A stretch of DNA of 64,000 nucleotides from Hahellaceae bacterium. GTDB lineage: Bacteria > Pseudomonadota > Gammaproteobacteria > Pseudomonadales > Oleiphilaceae. Shown here piece after piece: positions 18,501 through 26,824 of the stretch. The stretch is from positions 1 through 64,000 of the forward strand of contig JACKOB010000004.1 in the NCBI GenBank assembly GCA_024234575.1, given 5' to 3'. The translations under genes and the position numbers were made by a program. The first letter of the stretch is position 1. Every line of letters starts with the position of its first letter. The notes below the pieces were generated by a model. It had not been told where the DNA came from and did no database searches. It saw nothing but the letters and a program-made list of their open reading frames with translations.

Positions 18501-19617
18501 CCTGGCGGGAGATCACATGCTGAAGCATGTGGCCAGACTAATGAGCACAACTGTCGGTCCTGAGGTTATTTGTGGTCGCCTGGGCGGAAACGAGTTTGGT
18601 CTGATTTTTAGAGACCTGAAACGAAAAACGTTAATGGCAGTGCTGGATCGAATTCGTAACTCTATCATGAACACCCCATTCGCCTGGGAAAATAATAATA
18701 TTTATACCACGGTGAGTATTGGTTATGCCGAGATCAATCCGAAGAGTGACAATCTTGATTCGGTAATGCGTAAGGCCTATCTGGCTTGCGAGTCCGCCAA
18801 AGACCATGGCCGTAACAGAATTATCGAATATGCCTTGCATGATAAAGACCAGATGCGTCAGGACGAGATGATGGTATGGGTAAAGCGCATCGAAAATTCA
18901 CTGGATGATTTCTTGGTGTTACGTTGCCAGGAAATCAGACCAATACGCGATGGTGAAAGAAAATCACATTACGAAATCTTGCTAGGTGTTCGTGACGAGC
19001 AAGGCAACTTGTTACCGCCGGTGAATCTGATTGAAGCAGCTGAGCACTACGGCCGCATGGCGCGTATTGATCGCTGGGTGGTGCATAATTCGCTGGCGTG
19101 GATGGAAAACAACCCGAAAGCGGTAGCCAATATTGATGGTATCTCTATTAATCTTTCTGGTACCTCCATTGGTGACGAGAACTTTCTGGAGTTTGTGTTG
19201 GGTGAGTTGGCAGCCTGCAATATCCCCAGGGACAAAATCTGTTTTGAAATTACCGAAACCTCGGCGATCACCAGTCTGAATGAGGCCATTGACTTTATCT
19301 CTGTGTTGAAGAAAAGAGGTTGTAAGTTTGCGCTGGATGATTTTGGTACCGGTCTGTCGTCATATGCCTATATTCAGCGACTACCTGTAGATTATTTAAA
19401 AATTGATGGCGTATTCATCCGCAATATTACAAATAACCAAAAGGATGAAGCACTGGTTCGGTCCATCAATGATTTAGCACATTTCATGGGAATGAAAACA
19501 ACTGCCGAATATGTTGAGAACGACGAGATTTTTGAATTGTTAGGTGATATTGGTATCGACAAAGCGCAAGGTTTTGGTGTTCACAAACCTATGCTGTTGG
19601 ACCAGCTTGTGTTTTAA
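15580..19617 (+). CDS. PilZ-DUF1631-GGDEF-EAL protein with degenerate catalytic motifs
   Basis: This 1345-residue protein has an N-terminal PilZ domain (about 2-105; RVHYR at 4-8, DFCPGG as a variant of DxSxxG). A long DUF1631 region (about 150-920) follows, then a GGDEF domain and a C-terminal EAL domain (about 1095-1340). The cyclase site reads GGNEF (1002-1006), with the metal-binding Asp changed to Asn, so cyclase activity is doubtful. The EAL motif reads EILLG (1132-1136), lacking the usual Arg of ExLxR. Other EAL residues remain: INLSG, EITETSA, DDFGTGLSSY, YLKIDG and AEYVEN. It may act mainly as a c-di-GMP effector. Translation starts at TTG, set by GAGGAAG at 15566-15572. Confidence 0.85.
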   Translation: MEKRVHYRVPFEHMAKIHFQGKAIPCLLRDFCPGGVLVDLDSFNETGKHGIDGATFGSVVEMTLDADRGDQKHKLNFKAEVRHQKQGAVGLKFCAIDKRTLDQLKDLAHYTNKQHSIEIDHSIGADNAEVKSKSALADVPDQAAPLRFGAQLLAGYRRVILESLPVAIERGMRVAADKLLMTMNESADAWLRADFNLSLQMIETRGHWIAERVSQKVTEELAKVVDGPAQTRPSESSTRANQNTRVKLEVMQKDAFEDWLAVNMAIRAIENEVGYDLGRIATVLSQISSRKMDVQSCPVGPDFILKTLSAAFSSLELPSSSQPLIFKTIGKILQNELRDIYAVMLAGAERFGFDLKIQSIAASHRAVPERTKTDVHSDKTKGNKPAASVAEKKIAAPDLAKPKQQATVGQVLSRPGAGSTLAPLFNHFNGLKEHGGADHDNDGAGDSYLPTMGVLRNLIQLGASVGKGGSLVNSSHRFEKTENDLAGRPSVDRAHVLEAVSRLQSETDSEEGGALFTKPLLVQLTQVLQSSGLLTSETALAQDDSSLINITDQLFSSILGQNGLNEVLKKWIEKLKLSILKVILLDNTFFSNSQHPARLFINQLAKLGSVKRATNTGLEKTLEHFTSRVINEYTGDNAVFEDALKEINLLVERQEKAFERNADRIARTYEGQQKLARARHQVTEEIAERLVGKEVPKLLLEFLEVAGWRQFLVVTLLREGARSDTYNDSLGVIDTLFKWLSKDGGENRNQEADFEMDLEAPTLFDMVDRELASAGQTGYQRILNKMKAAVLEDEVLDTVPLEEYRWTGEGADEIVKLEQSESPRQLTRWEKRATSLSVGDWIEFELDGKDRQRMRLAWSGTNSYRFVFVSSQGLRDVDIILDDFAEGIKDGRFKVLDADEVPLVDQGLHNMVQSVYEDLAGQASCDPLTGVLSRQEFERYMARAVADTVTHKMPYFIAYLDIDQFRVVNNSYGHLAGDHMLKHVARLMSTTVGPEVICGRLGGNEFGLIFRDLKRKTLMAVLDRIRNSIMNTPFAWENNNIYTTVSIGYAEINPKSDNLDSVMRKAYLACESAKDHGRNRIIEYALHDKDQMRQDEMMVWVKRIENSLDDFLVLRCQEIRPIRDGERKSHYEILLGVRDEQGNLLPPVNLIEAAEHYGRMARIDRWVVHNSLAWMENNPKAVANIDGISINLSGTSIGDENFLEFVLGELAACNIPRDKICFEITETSAITSLNEAIDFISVLKKRGCKFALDDFGTGLSSYAYIQRLPVDYLKIDGVFIRNITNNQKDEALVRSINDLAHFMGMKTTAEYVENDEIFELLGDIGIDKAQGFGVHKPMLLDQLVF

Positions 19618-19645
19618 AACTTATACCCGTATAGAGGTGAACCCG

Positions 19646-20509
19646 GTGAATTTTTTTCGTATTAACAAGCGCTTACTAATATCAATGGTGCTACTTTGCA
19701 GTAGTGCGACTTATAGCTGGGCGTTGCCAGCAGAGCATGAAGCTCAGCGTCTATTGCAGTCGGCGAGTCAGGCGATTGCTGTCGATGATATGGCGAAGGC
19801 TGCCGCGCAATTAGAGCGTATTCAAGCGCTGGGAATCGAGCCTCCGACGATCTATTACTATTATCAGGGTAAGGTCTTTCAACACGAAAAGCGCTATGTA
19901 GAAGCCAAGTCAATGTATGAAACTTATGTCGTTCGTGAGGGAGCTGAAGGTAAGTATTATGCAGATGCACTCAATAGAATCACCGCCAGTGAAGAGGCAA
20001 AAATGCACGAAGAGCAGGTGGAAGAGCACAAAGCAGCAACTCCGGTGGCGGCAAAAATGCTGTGGCAACCGCAAAGTGATGATGATTACCTCAGCAACCT
20101 GCGATCACTCTATTTGGCTGGCGATGATGTGACGGCACTGGTTACTCATATCAATACTTTGTTGGTGGGCAGCCCTTATTACGGCACGCGCATTAAAAAT
20201 CGCGACCATCGTACCGGTGAGGATTATCGTATCGAAGTGTCTAAGGATCGGGAACTGCTCGTTAAACGAAAAAATTACGATACCGCCACCGGGCCCCGGT
20301 GGGATGTGACGAAAATGGATGTCTATGGTATTGATCCTATCATTCAGTTTGGCTGTGAATTTGATCGATTCGTTTGCTGGCTTTACCATCCGGTTATGGC
20401 TAACCAACGCTGGATTCTTTTGGATCGGGACGACGTTGCAGCTGAAGAGCTGAGCCGTGCCATGTCCCGACTGATTCGCCTGTTACAAAAAGGCAGTGAG
20501 GCGGGGTAG
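19646..20509 (+). CDS. Exported TPR-like protein of unknown function
   Basis: A 287-residue product with a typical signal peptide (hydrophobic stretch LLISMVLLCSSATYSWA, cleavage likely after SWA). A helical, tetratricopeptide-like region (about 35-130) contains IYYYYQGKVFQHEKRYVEAK, followed by a C-terminal domain of unknown type. It starts 28 nt after the PilZ-DUF1631 gene on the same strand, so the two are probably one operon and the protein may serve the same surface process. GTG 19646 is preferred because GAGG lies at 19634-19637. GTG 19637 is an alternative start. Confidence 0.65.
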   Translation: MNFFRINKRLLISMVLLCSSATYSWALPAEHEAQRLLQSASQAIAVDDMAKAAAQLERIQALGIEPPTIYYYYQGKVFQHEKRYVEAKSMYETYVVREGAEGKYYADALNRITASEEAKMHEEQVEEHKAATPVAAKMLWQPQSDDDYLSNLRSLYLAGDDVTALVTHINTLLVGSPYYGTRIKNRDHRTGEDYRIEVSKDRELLVKRKNYDTATGPRWDVTKMDVYGIDPIIQFGCEFDRFVCWLYHPVMANQRWILLDRDDVAAEELSRAMSRLIRLLQKGSEAG

Positions 20510-20549
20510 GGAGCCCAGGGCAGGGGCGCACACTCTGCAGCCCTTCGTA

Positions 20550-20768
20550 TTATTCTTTGCTTTCACTAACCAGCTCGAACCGGGGAATTGTTTCCCCGTC
20601 GAGGGTAACGGTTTCATTAAACATAAACAGCGGCCTTACCCAAAGCTCTTGAGCGCCATATTGAGGTCGGTAGACTACCAGCATCTCTTCTGTTTCACTA
20701 TGCCTCGCCGTACCCAGCACTTCGTAGAGGTTGCCTTTGTAGTGACGGTAAGTGCCTGTTTTAATCAT
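20550..20768 (-). CDS. DUF1653 domain protein
   Basis: The 72-residue protein spans nearly the whole DUF1653 family, with the hallmark YRHYKGNLYEVLGTARHSET near the N-terminus and a late FELV segment. DUF1653 is a small beta-rich domain common in proteobacteria and firmicutes, with no assigned function. It is followed on the minus strand by the convergent TPR-like gene and preceded by the TPP-enzyme gene (52-nt gap), possibly as one transcript. Confidence 0.85.
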   Translation of the reverse strand: MIKTGTYRHYKGNLYEVLGTARHSETEEMLVVYRPQYGAQELWVRPLFMFNETVTLDGETIPRFELVSESKE

Positions 20769-20820
20769 AACGATCCTTTAGCTAATGCAGGTTGCCATTA
20801 CTGAATATCGGGTTGAGTTA

Positions 20821-22602
20821 TCAGACTGAGATCGAGCCTTTTCTAAAGTCTGATTTTTGTAATATTACATTGATCAGAACAGGTTTTCCTGTGCGTGCAA
20901 TCTCTTGTGCTTTCTTGATTGTCGAGACAATTTTTGCAGGGTCGCGCAGCAGCAAACCTTCACCGCCATAGCCTTTGGCGACCGTGTGGTAGTCGGTTTG
21001 GCGCAGAACAGTGCCCACATCATCTTTTAGTATTTCAACCTGATCGCGCGCTATTTGGTTCCAGGAGGCATCGTTGCCTACCAACGCGATAACACCAATA
21101 CCATGCCGGACGAATGTATCGAACTCGGCAAGCGAATAGGCACAGGAGCCATCACCATAGATCAGCCAGACTTCCGAGCCGGGATGACTAAGTGCGCCAC
21201 CGGCCGCGAAGCCGCCACCGACGCCGAGGGTGCCGAATACGCCAGGATCAAGCCAGCGCAAGGGACCTCTTGGGTTAAGTGTATAGGCGGCGGTGGCAAC
21301 AAAGTCCCCGCCATCCGCCACGAGCACGCTATTGTCAGGCAGTAGTGTGTCGAGCTTCTGAAAGAGTTTGAGTGGATTAATCCCTGTGCCACGAACAGCT
21401 GCCTGTACATCAATTTCTTTGTTACGTTCTTCGTCCTGTTGGCGTAGTTTGTTGAGCCATGGCAGATATTTTTTATAGCTGTCATAGGCTACATCTGCTG
21501 CCAGCACTTCAATAAAACTACCTGGATCGTCATGGATGGCAACCGTTGGCCGGCGATTGCGCGTTAAGTCTTCTTTACAGCGGTTGATGGAAACCAATTT
21601 AGCACGGGAAGAAATATGGTTGCCGTAATCCAGTCGGAAATCATTAGGCACGCCCGCCAAAATAACCAGGTCAGCTTCGCGCAAAGCTTTTTTACGCTGA
21701 TGTCTGAGCTGTAATCTGTGTTTAGGACCAAGTAATCCGCGTGCCATGCCAGACAGGTAGACTGGCACTCCCAGCTGGTCGATTGCCGTGGTTAGCTCGT
21801 TGATTCTGTCTGGTGCCAGGGTAGATTGGCTTCCGACGAGCATAACCGGCTTCTTCGCATTATTCAGCAAGCGGCCGACAATTTTAGAAAATGAGAGCCG
21901 TTTGAATGAAGTCTGTGCGCCATGTGTTAAATCGCCCACAGCTTTGGATACACTATCGAGTATGCTGTCGCCGGTGAGTTCGTGATCGGAATCTTTGAAC
22001 ATTGCCTTGGTGTGATAGTCGAGATAAAGCTGTATGGCCTTTTTACCAAGAGATCCACCTGCCTGGTCTGCCCCTTTAATGCCATACCATTCCCGGACGA
22101 TGCTTTCAGGGTAGAGAATATCAATAGGCAGCTCGACAAATACCGGGCCAGGAACGCCAGAGGTGGCCACTTCGAAAGCCTTTTCGAGAGCGGGCTCGAT
22201 GTCTTTTACTTTGCCAATGGTGACAGCATACTTTACATGGGGGCGGATGAGTTCCATCTGGTTGATATCTTGCAGCGAACCACGTCCTCGTAATACCGTA
22301 GCGCTGGCGCCGCCTAACAGAATTAAAGGAGATTGTGCCAATTGCGCGTTTTTAACGGCTGTCAGCGTGTTAGTGACACCAGGCCCGGCAGTAACAGCGG
22401 CAACACCTGGAATGCCCGTAATGCGAGATACCGCGTCAGCAGCAAAAACGGCACTGGCTTCATCACGTACATCGATGACTTTAATCCCCTGTTTTTTACA
22501 GCCGGATAAAATGGGCGAAATATGTCCGCCACAAAGCGTAAAAAGATGGGCTACGTTGTGTCGTACCAATACGCTTGCTACTTTTGAACCGCCATCGCTC
22601 AT
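20821..22602 (-). CDS. Thiamine-pyrophosphate enzyme of the acetolactate synthase / HACL family
   Basis: A 593-residue ThDP-dependent enzyme with all three usual domains. The N-terminal pyrimidine-binding domain carries the catalytic Glu in DVRDEASAVFAADA, a central domain follows, and the C-terminal diphosphate-binding domain has YGDGSCAYSLAEFDTF and LVGNDASWNQIARDQ. It resembles acetolactate synthase-like proteins such as ILVBL and 2-hydroxyacyl-CoA lyases more than biosynthetic IlvB. No small regulatory subunit (ilvN/ilvH) is adjacent, which argues against a role in branched-chain synthesis. The actual acyl donor is unknown. Confidence 0.8.
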   Translation of the reverse strand: MSDGGSKVASVLVRHNVAHLFTLCGGHISPILSGCKKQGIKVIDVRDEASAVFAADAVSRITGIPGVAAVTAGPGVTNTLTAVKNAQLAQSPLILLGGASATVLRGRGSLQDINQMELIRPHVKYAVTIGKVKDIEPALEKAFEVATSGVPGPVFVELPIDILYPESIVREWYGIKGADQAGGSLGKKAIQLYLDYHTKAMFKDSDHELTGDSILDSVSKAVGDLTHGAQTSFKRLSFSKIVGRLLNNAKKPVMLVGSQSTLAPDRINELTTAIDQLGVPVYLSGMARGLLGPKHRLQLRHQRKKALREADLVILAGVPNDFRLDYGNHISSRAKLVSINRCKEDLTRNRRPTVAIHDDPGSFIEVLAADVAYDSYKKYLPWLNKLRQQDEERNKEIDVQAAVRGTGINPLKLFQKLDTLLPDNSVLVADGGDFVATAAYTLNPRGPLRWLDPGVFGTLGVGGGFAAGGALSHPGSEVWLIYGDGSCAYSLAEFDTFVRHGIGVIALVGNDASWNQIARDQVEILKDDVGTVLRQTDYHTVAKGYGGEGLLLRDPAKIVSTIKKAQEIARTGKPVLINVILQKSDFRKGSISV

Positions 22603-22667
22603 TCAATTTATCCCCGTTACAATAGTTATAATTTGTGGTTTTCATTTATTTTTTTACCCCTTGCTGC

Positions 22668-24602
22668 CTATTGCGCAAAGGGGTTGATGGTATCGAAGTC
22701 TGCTCCGTTCTGTCCTATTCGGCACTGTACCTCTACGGTAGTGCCAAATATCGTGGTGTCATCGGTAACGGTTAGCGGGCGGTTGATAGAAGCACTTTGC
22801 ACTGGCCTCGGGGTAGAGGTAATCGTGCAGCGTCCTCCCAGCTGACTGGCACGCTCATTCATAATCGTCATACCATGGCTAAACGGTGATGGCGTCTTTA
22901 TCATACCCATACCATCGTCTTGTACTTGAATTATTACCTGGTTGTCCTTGAGTTCGCTCAAATTAATCCAAACTTTCGTAGCATTGGCGTGCTTGACGAT
23001 ATTGGTTAAGGCTTCGCGGATAATTTGTAATATGTGCATTTCTTCGTTCGCGGAAGGCGACAGGTGTTTAAGCTGGTAGTTGAGTTTTATCGCCAGGTTT
23101 CCCCGTTGTGTATACTCTGATATTGCACTTTTAAGTGCCTGCTCAAGACCTGGTTCGTGGGCCTGCAAACGAAAAGTGGTGAGCACTTCGCGCAATTGCT
23201 GATAGGCAATCGTAATACCTTCTTTTAGCTCCAATGCGACAGCTTCGAGTTTTACTCTGGGTGAATCTTTTTCAATGAGGTGGTTAAATCTGGCGATTTG
23301 GATTTTAAGAAATGACAGTGTTTGGGCGATGGAATCATGCAGTTCTCTGGCAATGGTGGCGCGTTCTTCCACCAATAGCAGTCTGTGTTCCCGTTCAATA
23401 CTGATCATATTGCCAAAAGCTTTACTGATGAGGTCAGCAAAGGTGTCCAGAAGTTGTTGTTGCCAGGGAAGTAATGTTTTACCGGGTAAATCCACCTCAA
23501 TAAATCCCAGGTTTTGCTTTTCATAAAAGAGTTCTACCCGGGTTGAGAGAGTTTGGCGGTCCGCTGAAGACTGCGCACTCTCGAAGATATTTACATGGTG
23601 TTGGAAGACAGTTTTTTTCGAGTTTACGCCGTAAACTTCCAGTGTAATGGCATGAAACCCGGCCACCTGTCGGCAGGCGTTGACCAGTTTAATGAAGCCG
23701 GACTTGGAGTTGGGGGTCACCGCCAGCGTACGCGCCGCCTGATTTAAAAATTGCAGTGCGTCATTGCGTAGCTGTAATTCTTCTGTTTTCTCTTTGACTC
23801 GTGCCTCGAGGTCTGTGTAAAGCACACCTAAGCTTTCGGCCATGTTGTTGTATGCAAGGGCAACTTCACCTAGCTCGTCTTGCGCACGAAGTTTAGCGCG
23901 GAAGTTAAAATCCCCAGACTGGGCAAGCCTTGCACCTACAACCAGTTCTTTTAAGGGCTGCAGTATTCTTCTGTTGAGCAACCACATCACGATAAAAGCA
24001 GTTAGAACAGTTGTGATAATACCCAGGCTCAAGAGCGTTTTTAGCTTATTGAGTTTGTTTTCGGTGCGCAGTTGTATCAGGGTGACAAAGCCGTCGATGG
24101 TGCTAACAAAACTCTTGAGTCTCGATGTGATTTCAGCAGGCGTTCTTGATGCAATAATGATCTCGTCACGAATTTTTTTCCAGTTTGTATCAATGGTGTT
24201 TAACTGCTGGGTGACCGCGTCCTCCGAGCCAGGCTGATTAGCGGCCTCAGCAGTCATCACTGCAAGCAGGCGCGAATCGAACTCGCCAATATAATTAATC
24301 AGGTCTTGCCGGTCAGTCGTGGTATTTTGCGAAATGGTTTCATTCGTTTTAGCAGCGCTGTAGGCCAGGGCGATGCGCATTGCATACATCCGCAAAGAGC
24401 CTGCGACGTTAATGTTTTCGGCGTCACCTTCGGAGGATTCCAGAATTATCACCGTTGATGTCATCCCCGCCAGGGAGATAAACAGTATGGTGGTGAGAAT
24501 ACATCCAAAAATAAGCGCGATAGAAGGGTGTTTGGCTGACATACGCGAGCACTTGTAACGAAATAGAAACAAAGTGTAAACGCTTGCCGTACCGCTGTCC
24601 AA
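22668..24602 (-). CDS. NarX-like nitrate/nitrite sensor histidine kinase
   Basis: This is a membrane sensor kinase of the NarX/NarQ group. TM1 (about 28-50) is followed by a periplasmic PilJ/NarX sensor containing INVAGSLRMYAMRIA, close to the nitrate-binding P-box. TM2 (about 190-210), HAMP, a signalling helix and a cysteine-free GAF-like module precede the HisKA_3 dimerisation domain, with His422 in ARELHDSIAQTLSFLKIQIA. The ATPase domain includes LTNIVKHANATKVW and DDGMGM. The true start is probably the internal Met at 24542 (624 residues), just before the first helix. No NarL-type response regulator is nearby; the TPP enzyme gene follows it. Confidence 0.85.
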   Translation of the reverse strand: MDSGTASVYTLFLFRYKCSRMSAKHPSIALIFGCILTTILFISLAGMTSTVIILESSEGDAENINVAGSLRMYAMRIALAYSAAKTNETISQNTTTDRQDLINYIGEFDSRLLAVMTAEAANQPGSEDAVTQQLNTIDTNWKKIRDEIIIASRTPAEITSRLKSFVSTIDGFVTLIQLRTENKLNKLKTLLSLGIITTVLTAFIVMWLLNRRILQPLKELVVGARLAQSGDFNFRAKLRAQDELGEVALAYNNMAESLGVLYTDLEARVKEKTEELQLRNDALQFLNQAARTLAVTPNSKSGFIKLVNACRQVAGFHAITLEVYGVNSKKTVFQHHVNIFESAQSSADRQTLSTRVELFYEKQNLGFIEVDLPGKTLLPWQQQLLDTFADLISKAFGNMISIEREHRLLLVEERATIARELHDSIAQTLSFLKIQIARFNHLIEKDSPRVKLEAVALELKEGITIAYQQLREVLTTFRLQAHEPGLEQALKSAISEYTQRGNLAIKLNYQLKHLSPSANEEMHILQIIREALTNIVKHANATKVWINLSELKDNQVIIQVQDDGMGMIKTPSPFSHGMTIMNERASQLGGRCTITSTPRPVQSASINRPLTVTDDTTIFGTTVEVQCRIGQNGADFDTINPFAQ

Positions 24603-24666
24603 GACAGCGGTCTGTTTCTTTGCTTGTGGTGAGTACCGTTAACTGGAGGGCAGTGTAGGTTGCTGC

Positions 24667-25476
24667 TTAAGACAACAGCCGTAGAACATTTTCCCGGTTG
24701 CTGTTGGCCTGCGCGCGTACCGCTATATCTACCTGATTACGGATATCTTTACTGATCAGGTTGGTAATTTCTTTGGCCAGGTCAGCATCACTGATGCGGC
24801 TGCGGGAGGCTTCGGCATTCTCACGAGACTGCGACAAGGTATCGATAGTTGATTCGAACCTGTTCGCCACAGCACCAAACTCTGCCGCATCGCTGTTTAT
24901 TTCTTCCATCGCTTTGTCTAGCACAGATATCGCTGCTGACGCTGACTCGGGAGTAGTGACTGAAATGGCAGACAAGCCTGTATCAGCGATGGTCTGTTTT
25001 AGGTCGGTGGAGGATATCTCGACCGTATCACCAGCATCGGGACCAGTCTGGAAGCTTATCGCCTTCTCAGAATCGAAAATCTTAACGCCATTGAAGTTTG
25101 TTTTTTCCAGCGTGTCGTTGGTTTGAGTGAGGATCTGGTCTATTTCTTTTTGGATGCCGCGGCGGTCCTCGGTTGTGAGTGTGCCGTTGGCGGCCTGCAA
25201 ACTAAGCTCTCTGGCGCGCTGCAAGCCATCATTAATGGAGGATAGTGCACCATTAGCCACCTGCGTGAATGACACACCATCGCCCGAATTCCTGATGGCA
25301 ACATTGTAGCCATTGACCTGCGAACTCATCCGGTTGGATATGGCTAAACCGGCAGCATCATCGGCGGCTGAATTGATACGTTTACCCGAACTGATTCGGC
25401 TAAACTCAGTGATTGGGTTATTTTTTAGCGCACTGGCGTTGCCCATGCCGGCACTACCGTTAATATTCATCGCCAT
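24667..25476 (-). CDS. Short solitary flagellin
   Basis: At 269 residues this is a compact flagellin. The N-terminal D0/D1 region contains SSGKRINSAADDAAGLAISN and SQVNGYNVAIRNSGDG. The C-terminal helix carries SRISDADLAKEITNLISKDI and the end RENVLRLLS. The variable D2/D3 part is almost absent. Flagellin is exported by the flagellar type III apparatus and polymerises into the filament. No fliD, flaG, fliS or other flagellar gene lies within the window, so this is a detached copy, possibly a minor or alternative filament subunit. Confidence 0.9.
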   Translation of the reverse strand: MAMNINGSAGMGNASALKNNPITEFSRISSGKRINSAADDAAGLAISNRMSSQVNGYNVAIRNSGDGVSFTQVANGALSSINDGLQRARELSLQAANGTLTTEDRRGIQKEIDQILTQTNDTLEKTNFNGVKIFDSEKAISFQTGPDAGDTVEISSTDLKQTIADTGLSAISVTTPESASAAISVLDKAMEEINSDAAEFGAVANRFESTIDTLSQSRENAEASRSRISDADLAKEITNLISKDIRNQVDIAVRAQANSNRENVLRLLS

Positions 25477-25595
25477 CGAATCAGCCCTCGTAAAACGCGA
25501 ATCTAATAACTCTATAGTAGATTAAAATGTGAGCAATTAGAATGGTGGATTGGTGACGGTTTGTAGGGATTTGTAAGATGTGACGGAGGCGGTCT

Positions 25596-26339
25596 TTATG
25601 GTTGCTCGACAAATGTGCCGAAACACATTTCCCGCTTGAGGCCCAGGCCGGGTTGTTTTTCTACTTTAAAACCAACACCTTGTAGCGAGCGCCTGACAAT
25701 CCCTGCTGAAGTAAATGTAGCAAACGTGCTACCAGGTCGGGATAATCTGGCAACTTCTTTAAAAAGTGCCTCGCTCCACATATCCGGGTTGCGGCTGGGG
25801 GTAAATCCATCGAGAAACCAGGCATCCACGTGGGTATGTAAAGTGCTTAAAGCTTCGCTGGCATCATTAAAAATGAGTGTGAGTTTCACTGTGCTTTGAG
25901 CTGTTTGCACTTGCGGGAAGACAGTATGAGTGCCGGGCGAAAGCGGCGGGTAGACCGCCAGCAGCGCTTCTGTATAACCCGCTAGCTGTGGCCAGCGAGA
26001 CAAGGCACGGGCCAAATCAGCTTTGCTAACAGGGTGTTTTTCTACCGCGACATAATGCAACTGCCGTTGGTTGATGTTTAAGGCATTCCATAAGTGCCAG
26101 GCGCAAATAAAGTTAAGACCGGTGCCAAAACCCGTTTCTGCAATGATAAATGCGGTGTCTTTATTCTCTGCAGGGGATGACCAACGACGTCGTAGGTCAT
26201 TACGTTGCAGGTAGATATAATCTGTCTCCTGCGGGCCGTAGTCGGAGGAGAAGTAAAAATCGTCAAACTCTGTTGAGAAAGGCGTGTCATCCCGAAACTG
26301 AATGACTGCGCTTTGCAGAAAGTGATCAGTAGAATTCAT
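25596..26339 (-). CDS. mnmD: MnmD-like tRNA wobble-uridine methyltransferase (stand-alone MnmC N-domain)
   Basis: This SAM-dependent methyltransferase probably converts nm5s2U34 to mnm5s2U34 in tRNA. Motifs are QFRDDTPFSTEFDDFYFS, the SAM loop AETGFGTGLNFICA, and DAWFLDGFTPSRNPDMW. In E. coli this activity is the N-terminal half of bifunctional MnmC; here the 247-residue protein ends where the FAD-dependent oxidase half would begin. I place the start at ATG 26339 because it overlaps the stop of the YacL gene by four bases (ATGA, 26336-26339), implying translational coupling. Confidence 0.85.
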   Translation of the reverse strand: MNSTDHFLQSAVIQFRDDTPFSTEFDDFYFSSDYGPQETDYIYLQRNDLRRRWSSPAENKDTAFIIAETGFGTGLNFICAWHLWNALNINQRQLHYVAVEKHPVSKADLARALSRWPQLAGYTEALLAVYPPLSPGTHTVFPQVQTAQSTVKLTLIFNDASEALSTLHTHVDAWFLDGFTPSRNPDMWSEALFKEVARLSRPGSTFATFTSAGIVRRSLQGVGFKVEKQPGLGLKREMCFGTFVEQP

Positions 26340-26719
26340 TCGCTGATAAACTCTTGCCACGACAAAAGGGCGTCTTTAAAGTCCATCAGGCCGCAGTCGG
26401 CGCGGTTAATCGCATCAAACAGGTCAGTGCTATCGGGTGTGCTCTCTTCTTCGCCCTGGTTTTGGTCACGGTCATAAAAGTCATTAATGGCGGTGATTTC
26501 AACAATGTCCTGGTCAATCTCCAGCTGCAGATCTTTGCCTGACATATGGCTTTTTTTGAAGTGTTGCTGCTCGTGCTTTTCTATTAAGGCGAAAAGTTCT
26601 TGCAGGCGCTTTTTATCAGTGCCAATTTCGTTGGTAAACCAGCTACCAATGGCTTCGTGGTCCATCGAAAATTGTGCGACGGGTATGCCTTGTTCATCGG
26701 TAAAAAATTCGTAATCCAT
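26336..26719 (-). CDS. YacL / UPF0231 family protein
   Basis: A 127-residue acidic protein of the YacL (UPF0231) family, beginning MDYEFFTDEQGIPVAQFSMD, with HxEAIGSWF and HMSGKDLQLEIDQDIVEI. The biological role of the family is unknown. I chose ATG 26719 because AGAGGT lies immediately upstream and the family starts there; the frame is open further, to 26785. It is the first gene of a two-gene unit with the MnmD-like methyltransferase, which it overlaps by 4 bp. Confidence 0.85.
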   Translation of the reverse strand: MDYEFFTDEQGIPVAQFSMDHEAIGSWFTNEIGTDKKRLQELFALIEKHEQQHFKKSHMSGKDLQLEIDQDIVEITAINDFYDRDQNQGEEESTPDSTDLFDAINRADCGLMDFKDALLSWQEFISE

Positions 26720-26824
26720 GGCGACCTCTTTGCTGGCTGTCAAACTGGCGCGCATTCTACCTGAAAACAAATTGATATGTAGCACACTGAATAGTAACTC
26801 ACGGTATTCAGGGAGGTTGGGGCA

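Noticed and set aside
20821..22602. Biosynthetic acetolactate synthase (ilvB/ilvI)
   Set aside because: No ilvN/ilvH small subunit or ilvC is adjacent, and the sequence looks more like the ILVBL/2-hydroxyacyl-CoA lyase branch.
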